64,000 nt of DNA from Caldilineaceae bacterium (GCA_020634755.1 JACKBC010000005.1:1-64000); one strand, 5' to 3'. Positions 1 through 8,270 are shown, counted from the stretch's first letter. Notes: a model not told the origin generated them from the letters alone. Made by a program: numbers and translations.

Positions 1-499
1 GCGCCGCCGCCCCAATTACATAATCGACGTCAAAAACTGGCGCAGCCGGATAGGTGAGGCGGCGGCTGCGGTGATGCAAAACCGGGTTTAGGCCACCGGC
101 CGCTTGCAGCGCGCCCTGTGCACTATCATAGAGCAGCGGGCCAATGACGCCGATCCGCGCATCATTGGCCAGCGTTTCCACCAGTTGCCGCATATCTGCC
201 TCGCCGATCTGCGCATCATTGTTGAGCAGAAAGATGGCTTGCGCGCCGTCGCTAAGCGCCGCCTGCATGCCCCAATTGACGCCGCCGCCAAAGCCGCGAT
301 TCTCGGGGCTTTCAAGAAGACAAACGCGCGTCTGCATCTGGGCCAGACCGGCCTGGAGCTGGGCCAGGCTGTCATCGGTGGAGGCGTTGTCCACCACATA
401 AAGCCGCGGCTGAATTTGGCGCCACTGGTCAAGCTGCCGTAGGCAGCGCAATGTATCTGCCGCCGCATTCCAATTTAAAAGAATCACCGCAATTTGCAT
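1..499 (-). CDS. Family 2 glycosyltransferase, N-terminal part (runs off the window)
   Basis: The first 166 codons of a minus-strand gene start at the ATG at 499 and continue past the window edge without a stop. The protein begins as a Rossmann-like strand (MQIAVILLNWN) and shows VVDNASTDD at residues 35-43, NRGFGGGVN at 67-75 and FLLNNDA at 90-96. These are the nucleotide-sugar binding motifs of GT-A fold family 2 glycosyltransferases of the rhamnosyltransferase type, with NND in the place of the metal-binding DxD. Such enzymes transfer sugars to polysaccharide or lipid-linked acceptors at the cytoplasmic face of the membrane. The acceptor cannot be told from this fragment. It is divergent from the SdrD-like gene at 726. 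Confidence 0.85.
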   Translation of the reverse strand, partial: MQIAVILLNWNAAADTLRCLRQLDQWRQIQPRLYVVDNASTDDSLAQLQAGLAQMQTRVCLLESPENRGFGGGVNWGMQAALSDGAQAIFLLNNDAQIGEADMRQLVETLANDARIGVIGPLLYDSAQGALQAAGGLNPVLHHRSRRLTYPAAPVFDVDYVIGAAA

Positions 500-725
500 T
501 GTGCATCCACTCTGAATCGATTCCCCGCGTTTAGCGCGAGTCTAGCACAGCCGCGGCATGAGCGTCAAAGGTGTGACAAGTACCGAAAGCCTTTCGTTTT
601 AGTGGCGCATAATTGCCCCTGCACCGGAGGATAGAGTGAAGGAATCCAGCCTGTGACGCCGATAAACAAAATGTCCAACATTATTTTACTCCTGATGCTG
701 CTCTGCCAATTGAGAAAGAAGAGAA

Positions 726-2936
726 ATGCACATGTACCACACACCAACGCACATATCCTCCCCTGGCCACATACAAAAGCTGCATCCCATTGGGCGATGG
801 GCAAGACCACTGCTTCTATTTATATTGATGGGCATTATGCTGATGCCGCCGACGCTGGCATCTGGTGTGCTGGCCGCGGCGCGTACACCAGCCGGCGATT
901 TGGCGCCCATGGGCGAAATCGCCGCTGCGCAAATCGGGGGCCGGCTCTGGCTAGACAAGGACCGCGACAGCAAGCAGGATAGCAGCGAGCCCGGTATGAT
1001 GGGCTATACCGTCAACCTATTGGACCAGAATGGTACGGCGCTGGGACTTTCTGCAACGACTGGCGCTAACGGCGTTTACACCTTTGGGGAGCTGGCCCCC
1101 GGTACCTATATAGTTGAGTTTGTGATTGACACCGCCTATATGGATTTTGCTTTGGCCGATATTGGCGCCGACACTGCCGACTCGGATGTTGATCCGGCCA
1201 ATGGGCGCACCCCCGCCTTGACGCTGAGTGACGGCGACACCATCGACATGGATGCCGGCGTTTTGTCTGCCCGCGGCATGGGTGATTTTGTATGGCTGGA
1301 TCAGGATCAGGATGGCCGCCAGGATGAGGGCGAGCCGGGCTTCCCAGGCGTGACGGTGCGTCTGCTCTTTAACAATGGCGGCCAGGTTTTCGATCTCGAA
1401 GGCAATCCATATGTGCAATTGACCAGCGATTTGGGCGGCTTCCTTTTTGCCGATCTGCTGCCCGGTCGCTACAGCATTGGTATTGATCTGCCTGACCACA
1501 TGCAGTTTACCGCCGGCAGCGCACCGGGTGTCAACGGCGCGGTCGATTCTGATGTGGACCCAGGCACGGGACGCACACCGGCCCAGCCCCTGTTATCTGG
1601 TGAACTCAACAAAAACCGGGATGGCGGCATTTTGCCGGGTACGGTTAGCGACCGCGTTTGGGAAGATCTAAATGGCAACAATCTGCGCGATGATGGTGAG
1701 CCCGGCGTGGCTGGCGTTGTGGTCAAGCTGATTTCGGTGGGTGCAGACAACACGCCCAATACGGGGGATGACCGCGCCTGGTTTCAAACTACTACGTTGG
1801 CCGACGGCACATATGCGTTTCCCGCCGTCTTTCCCATTGAGTCCTATATTTACTTTGAGGCGCCGGCCAATGGTATATTTGTGACGCCCAATGCCGGGGA
1901 TGATGCCATCGATTCCGATGCTGATCCAGCTACCGGCTTCTCGCCCACGTTTGTGGTGCATTCGCTGGCAACCACGACCAATGTGAGCGCGGGCTTTGTG
2001 CTGAGCGAGCCGCCGACGGCCACGCCGACCGCAACGCTTGTGTCACCCATCAGCACGTCTACTTTTACACCCGTTGCGTCCACCGCCACATCGACCGCCA
2101 CACCGACCGCCGCATCCAGCACGGCTACGCCTGTGGGCACAGCCGTGCCGCCCACGGCGACGCCGGCCGGTCAGACCCCGATGGCCACACCTTCGCCGGT
2201 AGCATCTTCTACGACAATTGCGTCGCCCACAAATACTCCCGCGGCATCGGGCACGCCATTGCCTGTGCCCACAGCTACTGCCACTCTGTCAAACGGCCCC
2301 GTGACCATTTCTGGCGGTGTTTATCACGATGTCAACGGCAATGGGGCGAAAGATAGTGGCGAAGAAGGCCTGGCCGGGGTCATTATTATGCTCTCCAGCG
2401 GGCAAGGGACGGCAACCGATGGCAATGGCGCCTATGCGCTGACCGTGCTGCCCGGCGAGTATACGATTACGCAGACCGATCTAGCTGGCTACGCCTCCAC
2501 CGGTGATGCCGATGGCGTGAACGATAATCAGATAGCCGTTTCCGTCATCGGCTTGCCCATGGCTGACCTGAATTTTTATGACGCGCGCCCGGCTACCATC
2601 CACGGTAGAATCATTGAGGATTTAAATGGCAATGGGCAACAGGAGGCCAACGAGCCGGGATTGGCCGATGTGCATGTCAGTCTCTCCGATGGCCAAGCGA
2701 CCACTACCATGCAGGACGGCAGCTATTTCTTTACCGTGTTACCCGGCGACTATACCATTACCGTTACCGATCCCAGTGGCTATCAGTCCACGGGTGACAT
2801 TCAGGGCGCCAACGATAATCAAATTACGCTTACGGTCAACTCGCAGGCCCAAGTGATCAATCAAAACTTCTTTGATCAAGCCGCAGGCGCTGGCGTCATT
2901 AAATCGATAATTAGGCTGCCGCTCACCTTCCGCTAA
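726..2936 (+). CDS. Secreted SdrD-like B-repeat protein
   Basis: A 736-residue exported protein. A long N-terminal region ends in a hydrophobic signal segment (about residues 29-50). Three SdrD B-type beta domains follow, each starting with a W-x-D or V-W-x-D signature: IGGRLWLDKD near 67, MGDFVWLDQD near 184 and VSDRVWEDLN near 307. A Thr/Pro/Ser/Ala-rich linker (about 430-545) leads to two shorter relatives (GVYHDVNGNG, IIEDLNGNGQ). The repeated D-x-D-x-D/DxNGNG loops are Ca-binding-like. The C-terminus is IIRLPLTFR, a variant of the Pro motif found on other exported proteins here. The likely role is structural or adhesive at the cell surface. An alternative start is the ATG at 732. A purine-rich GAAGAG precedes 726. 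Confidence 0.85.
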   Translation: MHMYHTPTHISSPGHIQKLHPIGRWARPLLLFILMGIMLMPPTLASGVLAAARTPAGDLAPMGEIAAAQIGGRLWLDKDRDSKQDSSEPGMMGYTVNLLDQNGTALGLSATTGANGVYTFGELAPGTYIVEFVIDTAYMDFALADIGADTADSDVDPANGRTPALTLSDGDTIDMDAGVLSARGMGDFVWLDQDQDGRQDEGEPGFPGVTVRLLFNNGGQVFDLEGNPYVQLTSDLGGFLFADLLPGRYSIGIDLPDHMQFTAGSAPGVNGAVDSDVDPGTGRTPAQPLLSGELNKNRDGGILPGTVSDRVWEDLNGNNLRDDGEPGVAGVVVKLISVGADNTPNTGDDRAWFQTTTLADGTYAFPAVFPIESYIYFEAPANGIFVTPNAGDDAIDSDADPATGFSPTFVVHSLATTTNVSAGFVLSEPPTATPTATLVSPISTSTFTPVASTATSTATPTAASSTATPVGTAVPPTATPAGQTPMATPSPVASSTTIASPTNTPAASGTPLPVPTATATLSNGPVTISGGVYHDVNGNGAKDSGEEGLAGVIIMLSSGQGTATDGNGAYALTVLPGEYTITQTDLAGYASTGDADGVNDNQIAVSVIGLPMADLNFYDARPATIHGRIIEDLNGNGQQEANEPGLADVHVSLSDGQATTTMQDGSYFFTVLPGDYTITVTDPSGYQSTGDIQGANDNQITLTVNSQAQVINQNFFDQAAGAGVIKSIIRLPLTFR

Positions 2937-3011
2937 CCAAGAAAGTTCAAGAACTTTTCCGCAGGCGCTGCATGGGTCGTGTGGAGTTTGCTCGCTGTGT
3001 GAAGATTGACA

Positions 3012-3983
3012 TCATTGTTGGGCCACGAGGACGCCTGGGGAAAACTGAAGCTCTACAAGCGACGTGTCGATATACCGAACAGGTGTAGACAGTTTCTGGC
3101 CAGCATCGTACGCAATGGCGCGCCGCAAATGGATCGTCTCGCCTGCCGCCTCCACGGCAAAGGGTGTCCCCCATTCGGCCACGCCGCACATAAAGTTGAA
3201 TGCCCGCCGTGCTGACCAGTTGGTGTCTAGCCGGAAATCTGTGGTTTGGGGCCAACTTTGGTAGCTGCCGCCAGCCGGTTGTGGCTGGCTGACCAGGTTG
3301 CCAGCGGCCAGCGCCTGTAGCACCTGCACCAGCAATTCCCCTCCTTTTTGGGTGCAGCGCTGCTCTGCTTCGGGCCCAGAAATGCCGTCTGCCAATGCAA
3401 CCGCAACCTGGGCCGCCATAGGACCGGTGTCAAATCGAGCATCCATGTGGTGAATGGTGACGCCGCCCGCCGTGGCTTGCGTACCGTTGCGAAAGATCCA
3501 GAAGAGCGGGGCCGGTCCACGGTGGGCGGGTAAGAGCGAGGGGTGGACATTTAGAAAGCCATGTCTGGGCAAGTGAAGCAGGTCGGAGGGAATGCGCTGC
3601 GGAAAGCAGGCCACGCAGGCCACATGGGGCTGCAAGCGGCGGATCAACGCTGGTAGCTCCGGCGTTTGCAGAGAGAAGATGTCATAAACGGGCGCGTCCG
3701 ATTGGCGTGACCCAGCAATCAATGTGGATTCGGGAGCGGTGGCCAAATCGAGCGAAATCGCCAAATGAGCATTCCCGTTGTCCGCATTGGCTTGCCCATA
3801 TGGGGGAAATGCGAATGGCGCCACACGGCGTGGGTGCAGGTCCGATTGCCAGGGCGCGGAGGGCGCATGCATGAAGAGAGCGCAAATGTCCACGCCGGCG
3901 CTTTGCAGTGCGTGAAATATGGCGCCGGAAAAGGTGCTGCGCGTTCCCCAAAAAAGGACGCGGAGTGGAGTGGAATGAGCCAT
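3012..3983 (-). CDS. Formyltransferase-family protein (Fmt-like)
   Basis: A 323-residue protein with the formyl_transferase N fold. LNVHPSLLPAHRGPAPLFW carries the Asn-x-His catalytic pair and the SLLP loop, and GVTIHHMDARFDTGP carries the catalytic Asp. These match methionyl-tRNA formyltransferase and related 10-formyl-THF-dependent enzymes. The N-terminus (RVLFWGTRSTFSGAIFHAL) is a divergent form of the usual Fmt opening. The C-terminal third is shortened and could be a degenerate Fmt_C domain. It could be a second, sugar- or amine-directed formyltransferase rather than the housekeeping Fmt, since no def or rsmB neighbour is present. The Shine-Dalgarno sequence ahead of the ATG at 3983 is weak. 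Confidence 0.75.
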   Translation of the reverse strand: MAHSTPLRVLFWGTRSTFSGAIFHALQSAGVDICALFMHAPSAPWQSDLHPRRVAPFAFPPYGQANADNGNAHLAISLDLATAPESTLIAGSRQSDAPVYDIFSLQTPELPALIRRLQPHVACVACFPQRIPSDLLHLPRHGFLNVHPSLLPAHRGPAPLFWIFRNGTQATAGGVTIHHMDARFDTGPMAAQVAVALADGISGPEAEQRCTQKGGELLVQVLQALAAGNLVSQPQPAGGSYQSWPQTTDFRLDTNWSARRAFNFMCGVAEWGTPFAVEAAGETIHLRRAIAYDAGQKLSTPVRYIDTSLVELQFSPGVLVAQQ

Positions 3984-4097
3984 GATGGAAAAATCTTACC
4001 GCAAGAGATGCAATGTCGCAAGGGGTGCAAACAGCTACCCAATTGCATTAAGTTTTGTCGTGCGCTTGCGTCGAATGATGCTGGGCTTTATACTCAG

Positions 4098-4171
4098 TAC
4101 ACCGCAACGGTGTTGGCGCAATAGGCATTGGTCTTGTTTGGCGAATCCGGCTCTACCTCTTGCCATTGCGA
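4098..4171 (+). repeat. Repeat family F, copy 1
   Basis: This stretch of about 74 bp, starting tacaccgcaac and ending near ctctacctcttgcc, matches 39810-39882 at roughly four positions in five, including an uninterrupted block around tttggcgaatccg. On the minus strand both copies can be read as the end of an ORF (VExDSPNxTxAYxANxVAVY), but most differences fall in first codon positions and change the residue, so ongoing protein selection is not obvious. It lies in the spacer between the formyltransferase and yggX. It may be the remnant of a mobile element end. Confidence 0.6.
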
Positions 4172-4302
4172 TCGACTCCTGCTAAAGGAAGCAAACGGAC
4201 AAGCAAATGAGAAGTGTGCATAATTCACTGCTTGCGTGATATTGGTATATGGACCCGCATGCGACGCACACCAGTCGTCCCTACCGGCTAAAATATGTAT
4301 GC

Positions 4303-4340
4303 ACACCCCTCAAGTAAATTCTAGCGCTTGTTTGGGGTGT
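4303..4340 (+). other. Hairpin in the yggX leader
   Basis: ACACCCC (4303-4309) pairs with GGGGTGT (4334-4340), and inside it CAAG pairs with CTTG. It lies about 70 nt upstream of the yggX start. Apart from this hairpin and repeat F, the 428-bp spacer 3984-4411 shows no further recognisable feature. Confidence 0.35.
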
Positions 4341-4411
4341 TGCAAACACAAGGCGCCGAAAATGGCGCTCCCGTTAACCGCAAGTGATAATTTCAAGTTA
4401 GGAGTAATCAA

Positions 4412-4720
4412 ATGGCTCACATGGTAAAATGCGTTAAGCTTGGCTATGAACTGCCCGGGCTCGACTATCAGCCTTATCCCGGCGAGTTGGGCAAGCGTGT
4501 CTATGAGAATGTATCTCAAGAGGCGTGGGAAATGTGGATGCAGCAGTCGGTCATTTTGATCAATCATTATGGACTCAGTCTGGCCGATCCGCAAGCACAG
4601 GATTTTTTGAAGCAGCAGATGGAAGAGTTCTTTTTTGGTGACCAGGCCGCCATGCCCGAAGGCTGGACGCCCGTGGGCGCCGGCGGTAAGGGTTCGCCCA
4701 TGGCCGCGCCGCGCAAGTAG
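4412..4720 (+). CDS. yggX: YggX family iron trafficking / oxidative damage protection protein
   Basis: A 102-residue cytosolic protein. It contains YPGELGKRVYENVSQEAW, nearly the signature block of E. coli YggX, followed by WMQQSVILINHYGLSLADP and an acidic-aromatic stretch MEEFFFG. The family is proposed to handle labile Fe(II) and protect Fe-S clusters from superoxide. The canonical N-terminal Cys region appears as VKCVKLG, so a Cys is kept near the start. The last 30 residues (Gly/Pro-rich) extend past the usual end. TAGGAG lies 6-7 nt before the ATG and fixes the start. The gene stands alone and a GC-rich inverted repeat follows it. YggX is best known from Proteobacteria, so its presence here is notable. 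Confidence 0.88.
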   Translation: MAHMVKCVKLGYELPGLDYQPYPGELGKRVYENVSQEAWEMWMQQSVILINHYGLSLADPQAQDFLKQQMEEFFFGDQAAMPEGWTPVGAGGKGSPMAAPRK

Positions 4721-4740
4721 AATCCATGATAAGGTAAGAA

Positions 4741-4828
4741 GGTGAAGGGGTGGCTGAGCCTGTCAAAGTTACCCCTTCACCCTCGCACCCTTTCATCCCC
4801 TCACCCCTTCACCCGCTCACCCTTTTCA
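4741..4828. terminator. Convergent terminator with heptamer-like array
   Basis: GGTGAAGGGGT (4741-4751) is an exact inverted match to ACCCCTTCACC (4771-4781), with a 19-nt loop. The right arm then continues as imperfect 7-8-mers of the TTCACCC/CTCACCC type up to about 4824. It sits between the convergent yggX and FAD oxidase genes and can fold on either strand, so it probably ends both transcripts. It resembles the arrays at 21450 and 20126, and shares a TGAGCCTG loop with the former. Confidence 0.55.
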
Positions 4829-6196
4829 TCCCACCACTTTCCCCGGATTCAAAATGCCGTGTGGGTCAAACAGGTGCTTTACCTGCCGCATGACCTCGAC
4901 GGCAGCCGCTCCATGTTCGTGCACCAGATATTGCTGCTTGCCTATGCCGACGCCATGTTCACCGGTACAGGTGCCGTCCAGCGCAATGGCCTTTTGCACC
5001 ACCCGATCGTTGAATTCTTGCAGGCGCGCCTGCTGGGCTGCGTCATGCTTGGGGGCAAAATTGACCGTATGCAGATTGCCGTCACCGGCGTGGCCAAAGA
5101 GCGCACCGTGTAGCCCCAACTCGGCATAGAGCCCATTGGCATATGCGGCCAGCGCCGGATAGGCTGAAATCGGCACCGCCACATCGGTGATCAGATAGAT
5201 GCTGTCCGGGTAGATGCTAAACAGGATTTCGCCCAGCGCGTGACGACCTTCCCACAGCCGGTCGCGTTCGGCGCGGCCCACGCCCGCCTCAAAGCGGCTG
5301 CACCCGCATTCATTGCATACTTCGCGCACCAGCACCAGTTCAGACTCTATGGCGGCCTGGCTGGCGCCGTGAAATTCCATGAGCAGCGTGGGCTTTTCCG
5401 GCAGGCTGGTGACGCGCGTGTTCATAAAGCGCACTGAGGCCGCGTCCAGCAATTCCAACGCGGCCGGGTTGAGCCCAGAACCAATGACGGCATAGACCGC
5501 GTCGGCGGCGTTTAGCGTGTTTTCAAAGCTGGCCACCACGGCGCTAAAGTGCTCGGGCAGCGGGTGCAGCTTAAGCGTAGCCTCGGTGATCAAGCCCAGT
5601 GTGCCTTCGGAGCCCGTAAAGAGATGAGTCAAATCATAGCCCGCCGACTGCTTGACGCTGCGTGAACCGGTGCGGATCACTTGGCCATTGGCCAGCACCA
5701 CCTCTAGCGCCAGGACGTTGTCACGCGTGGCGCCATATTTGACGGTGCGCGTCCCCGCGGCGTTGTTGGCGATCATGCCGCCGATGCTGGCATTGGCGCC
5801 GGGGTCGGGCGCAAAGAAGAGGCCGTTGCGCGCCAACAGCTTGTTCATGTCTTTATAAAAAATGCCCGGCTGCACCGTGGCCTGAAAGTCCTGTTGATGG
5901 ATGGCCAGAATCTGATTCATGCGCCCAAAGTCGATTACAATGCCAGCGCGCAGCGGAATGGAATTGCCTTCCAAACTGCTGCCGGCGCCCCAGCCCGTAA
6001 TGGCAATCCTCTCTGTATTGGCATAGCGCGCAATCTGGCTCACTTCGGCGGTGGATGCGGGCCAGACCACCACGTCGGGTAGATGCGCGGTGTGGGAGGA
6101 TTGATCTTTGGCGTGTTGGGCGCGATACGCTTCCGCAGTGGAAACATGTTCTGCGCCTACAATTTGCGCCAATGTTTGGGCGAGATCCGTGCTCAT
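4826..6196 (-). CDS. FAD-linked oxidase, D-lactate/glycolate dehydrogenase (GlcD) type
   Basis: A 456-residue flavoprotein. The PP-loop-like FAD_binding_4 domain shows WGAGSSLEGN (about 70-79), DPGANASIGGMIANNAAGTR (about 133-152), GSRSVKQSAGYDLTHLF and GSEGTLGLITE. The C-terminal FAD-oxidase domain carries the conserved HAGDGNLH and CTGEHGVGIGK motifs. It probably oxidises a 2-hydroxy acid such as D-lactate or glycolate at the membrane or in the cytosol; the exact substrate is unknown. AAGGA lies 9 nt upstream of the ATG. It starts 38 bp after the stop of the TetR gene on the same strand, so the two probably form an operon and the regulator may control the enzyme. Confidence 0.88.
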   Translation of the reverse strand: MSTDLAQTLAQIVGAEHVSTAEAYRAQHAKDQSSHTAHLPDVVVWPASTAEVSQIARYANTERIAITGWGAGSSLEGNSIPLRAGIVIDFGRMNQILAIHQQDFQATVQPGIFYKDMNKLLARNGLFFAPDPGANASIGGMIANNAAGTRTVKYGATRDNVLALEVVLANGQVIRTGSRSVKQSAGYDLTHLFTGSEGTLGLITEATLKLHPLPEHFSAVVASFENTLNAADAVYAVIGSGLNPAALELLDAASVRFMNTRVTSLPEKPTLLMEFHGASQAAIESELVLVREVCNECGCSRFEAGVGRAERDRLWEGRHALGEILFSIYPDSIYLITDVAVPISAYPALAAYANGLYAELGLHGALFGHAGDGNLHTVNFAPKHDAAQQARLQEFNDRVVQKAIALDGTCTGEHGVGIGKQQYLVHEHGAAAVEVMRQVKHLFDPHGILNPGKVVG

Positions 6197-6234
6197 GGCG
6201 AGTTATCCTTTGTACATGTGTATGCTGTGTGCGA

Positions 6235-6849
6235 TCATCCTGGCCAACTGTCTGCCAAACAACCGCGGTTTAGTTTTTGCAGCCTTGCATCCAACACTGC
6301 CGGTGGGCAAGGTACATCGGCATCCAGCCACCAGGTGATGCAGGCCAGCGCGGCGCCCGTTAAATAGTGCAGCGTCATCTCTTGCGCAGTGACATCAAGA
6401 GACACTGCCGGGAAGTGATGGGCAATATCCTGCTGAAATTTTGCATACAGCGCTTCTTGCAAACCTTGCTTAACAATCTCAATGCCCTCAGTGCCCAGCA
6501 GCGCTCGATACAGATGCAGGTGTTCCTGCGCATGTTGTAAAAAGGGTAAAATGGAGAACGCACCTGTGCCTACTTCTCCTGGTGGGCCGTTGTGTACCCC
6601 CGCCAACATGTGCTGCATGGCGCCTGCAAAATCGCCTAGCAGCAGATCGTCTTTATCCCGATAGTGTGCATAAAAAGTGGAGCGACCTACGTTGGCGCGA
6701 TCCAATATATCCTGCACGGTAATCTTATCGTATCTGCGTTCGACGATCAGCGTCAGCAGCGCATCTTGCAGGGCGCGGCGCGTTTTCTGAATCCGCCGAT
6801 CGGGCTTTGGGTTTGGTGGCTGGCTCTGGCCCACTGCATTTATTTCCAT
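6235..6849 (-). CDS. TetR family transcriptional regulator
   Basis: A 204-residue protein. The N-terminal helix-turn-helix domain (about residues 19-75) reads ALLTLIVERRYDKITVQDIL followed by RANVGRSTFYAHYRDKDDLL, the typical TetR helix 2-3 and turn. The C-terminal half is a helical ligand domain of no recognised subfamily. It lies directly upstream of the FAD oxidase gene on the same strand. Dyad sequences in the spacer upstream (6877-6900 and 6933-6947) are candidate operators, which would suit autoregulation of the pair. The ligand is unknown. Confidence 0.9.
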   Translation of the reverse strand: MEINAVGQSQPPNPKPDRRIQKTRRALQDALLTLIVERRYDKITVQDILDRANVGRSTFYAHYRDKDDLLLGDFAGAMQHMLAGVHNGPPGEVGTGAFSILPFLQHAQEHLHLYRALLGTEGIEIVKQGLQEALYAKFQQDIAHHFPAVSLDVTAQEMTLHYLTGAALACITWWLDADVPCPPAVLDARLQKLNRGCLADSWPG

Positions 6850-6876
6850 ACACTTTGGCGATTTTGTGCGTTATCA

Positions 6877-6900
6877 AACAGTTCGTTCCGATTGTCTGTT
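6877..6900. promoter_or_regulatory. Candidate TetR operator 1
   Basis: AACAG (6877-6881) and CTGTT (6896-6900) form a short dyad just upstream of the TetR start. It is weaker than the dyad at 6933 and could be chance. Confidence 0.25.
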
Positions 6901-6932
6901 GACTTGCAATACGCCATTCTATATGCTGTTTT

Positions 6933-6947
6933 CGAACACAGTGTTCG
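6933..6947. promoter_or_regulatory. Candidate TetR operator 2
   Basis: CGAACAC-A-GTGTTCG is a perfect 7+1+7 inverted repeat in the spacer between the divergent TetR and methyltransferase genes. Its position, 84 bp from the TetR ATG, and its size fit a repressor dyad. Ownership by this TetR is inferred from position only. Confidence 0.45.
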
Positions 6948-7008
6948 ATTCTAATAGTATATCTTAATACACACTGTTTAACACAATCACTGTTTCATAC
7001 AACCAAGG

Positions 7009-7989
7009 ATGCAATTTGCCATGCAGCAATTACACAATCATTTACATGCAGCTCTGAATATGAGCCGACGTTTCAGGACTCCGGTCGAGCCAATCGAGAA
7101 CGCCGGTTCGCATCTCAACCGCAATACAGCCAGCAAAAGTGCGCAAGATGTGATACACAGCATCGGACACGATTATGATTTCAAATTGCCCAAGAAATTC
7201 TGGATGGCCGCCCTATGGGCTGCGGCGGGAATAGGGGGTGCCATTGGGCTGTGGTGGATGAATGTGCCGCGTATATCCATGACGGTTTTGGTGGTTAGCT
7301 TGCTTCACGCATTGCCGCTGCTGCTTGGGATTGCCATTGTGTGGGGAACGCGACGGCTGCGCCTGCGCATTCGAGACAACATGATCAACATGATTCCCTG
7401 GCGCGGCGATGAGCAGGTGCTGGACGTGGGCACCGGTAGCGGCATTACGCTCATTGCTTGCGCCCATCGCCTAACCAGTGGCAAAGCAACGGGCATTGAG
7501 GTGTGGGATCCCAACGCCGGCGGTGGCACAAGCGATATTTTCTGGAAAAATGTTTATCTTGAGGGGGTTTTGGCGCGGGCAGAGCTGCAAAACATGGACG
7601 CGCGCGCCATGACTTTTGCAAACGACTCTATGGATGTAATCGTCTCCAGTTTTGCCGCGCACCATTTTGGCGGCAAGGCGGATCGAACGCAGGCCGCGGA
7701 GGAAATGGCGCGCGTGCTCAAGCCCGGCGGCTATGTGGTGATCTATGATGTTGTGCGCGCCCTGTCCGATATTGAGCCGGTTTTGCGCAGGGCAGGATTC
7801 CTGCAGGTGGCAAAGAAAGGGCGGCTCATTGGGTATCTATTTGCGCAAAAGCCGCCCGTTTGCTCATCTTGTCATCCGGTAGACTCCCACTTGCCCGGCA
7901 CAGAGATGGCTTCATCATCACTAGCGGGCCACGGCGGCATAGTGACGCCGATGGCGGCCAGCGGCTCGTCGCCAAAGGCGCGGAACTGA
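7009..7989 (+). CDS. Membrane-anchored class I SAM-dependent methyltransferase
   Basis: This ORF has two predicted membrane segments (about residues 64-85 and 87-108) followed by a Rossmann methyltransferase domain. Motif I is VLDVGTGSG (about 137-145), the acidic motif II region is ATGIEVWDP, and the post-III region reads ARVLKPGGYVVIYD. The start is uncertain. ATG 7009 has no spaced ribosome site, ATG 7021 has AAGGA 11 nt upstream, and GTG 7150 would skip a palindromic repeat A copy that occupies about codons 12-39. The C-terminal 50 residues run antisense through the end of the cupin gene (118-bp tail-to-tail overlap) and look like a read-on extension. The substrate is unknown. Confidence 0.75.
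   Translation: MQFAMQQLHNHLHAALNMSRRFRTPVEPIENAGSHLNRNTASKSAQDVIHSIGHDYDFKLPKKFWMAALWAAAGIGGAIGLWWMNVPRISMTVLVVSLLHALPLLLGIAIVWGTRRLRLRIRDNMINMIPWRGDEQVLDVGTGSGITLIACAHRLTSGKATGIEVWDPNAGGGTSDIFWKNVYLEGVLARAELQNMDARAMTFANDSMDVIVSSFAAHHFGGKADRTQAAEEMARVLKPGGYVVIYDVVRALSDIEPVLRRAGFLQVAKKGRLIGYLFAQKPPVCSSCHPVDSHLPGTEMASSSLAGHGGIVTPMAASGSSPKARN
7043..7126 (+). repeat. Palindromic repeat A, copy 1 (inside an ORF)
   Basis: GCAGCTCTGAAT and CATCTCAACCGCAATA bound about 84 bp that match the A elements at 9019, 33941 and 45425. Its arms (GACGTTTC... / ...GAACGCCGG) are more decayed than those of copy 4. It is read as part of the methyltransferase N-terminus if translation starts at 7009 or 7021. Confidence 0.7.
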
Positions 7990-8270
7990 AAATGGGCGCC
8001 CAACGGAATGGTGAGGCAGACGCCGGCTTCTACCGGCACGGTTTCCTCATGTTCGCCCTGCTTGCGCCACATTTCGCCGCGGCCGGACAGAAAGTACCAG
8101 ATCTCCGCCACCGTGCGGTGGGTCACCGCCACCGAAGTTTGGCCTGGCCTCAGCTCAAAATGGGCCATGCTGCCCTGTTCCGGCAGCCGCAACAGAATGC
8201 GCACGTCTGAACCGTCCGGCGCCACGACGTCGGGCTGGTTGGGCAGGCGGGTGGTTTGAAAAGTGGTCAT
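7872..8270 (-). CDS. Cupin domain protein
   Basis: A 132-residue single-domain cupin. The ATG at 8270 is preferred over an upstream one at 8327 because AGGAG stands 8 nt before it. The two cupin motifs are recognisable: VTHRTVAEIWYFLSGRGEMW (first, with one His and the downstream Glu) and GVCLTIPLGAHFQFRAF (second, G-x5-P-x-G-x-H). Metal binding is plausible although the usual HxH is reduced to TH. The role may be isomerase, dioxygenase or a simple sugar/metal binder; no substrate is evident. Its 3' end overlaps the tail of the methyltransferase ORF on the other strand. Confidence 0.8.
   Translation of the reverse strand: MTTFQTTRLPNQPDVVAPDGSDVRILLRLPEQGSMAHFELRPGQTSVAVTHRTVAEIWYFLSGRGEMWRKQGEHEETVPVEAGVCLTIPLGAHFQFRAFGDEPLAAIGVTMPPWPASDDEAISVPGKWESTG

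Noticed and set aside
88..468. Complete small ORFs at the window start on both strands
   Set aside because: The true frame is the open-ended glycosyltransferase on the minus strand; the others are Arg/Ser-rich shadow frames.
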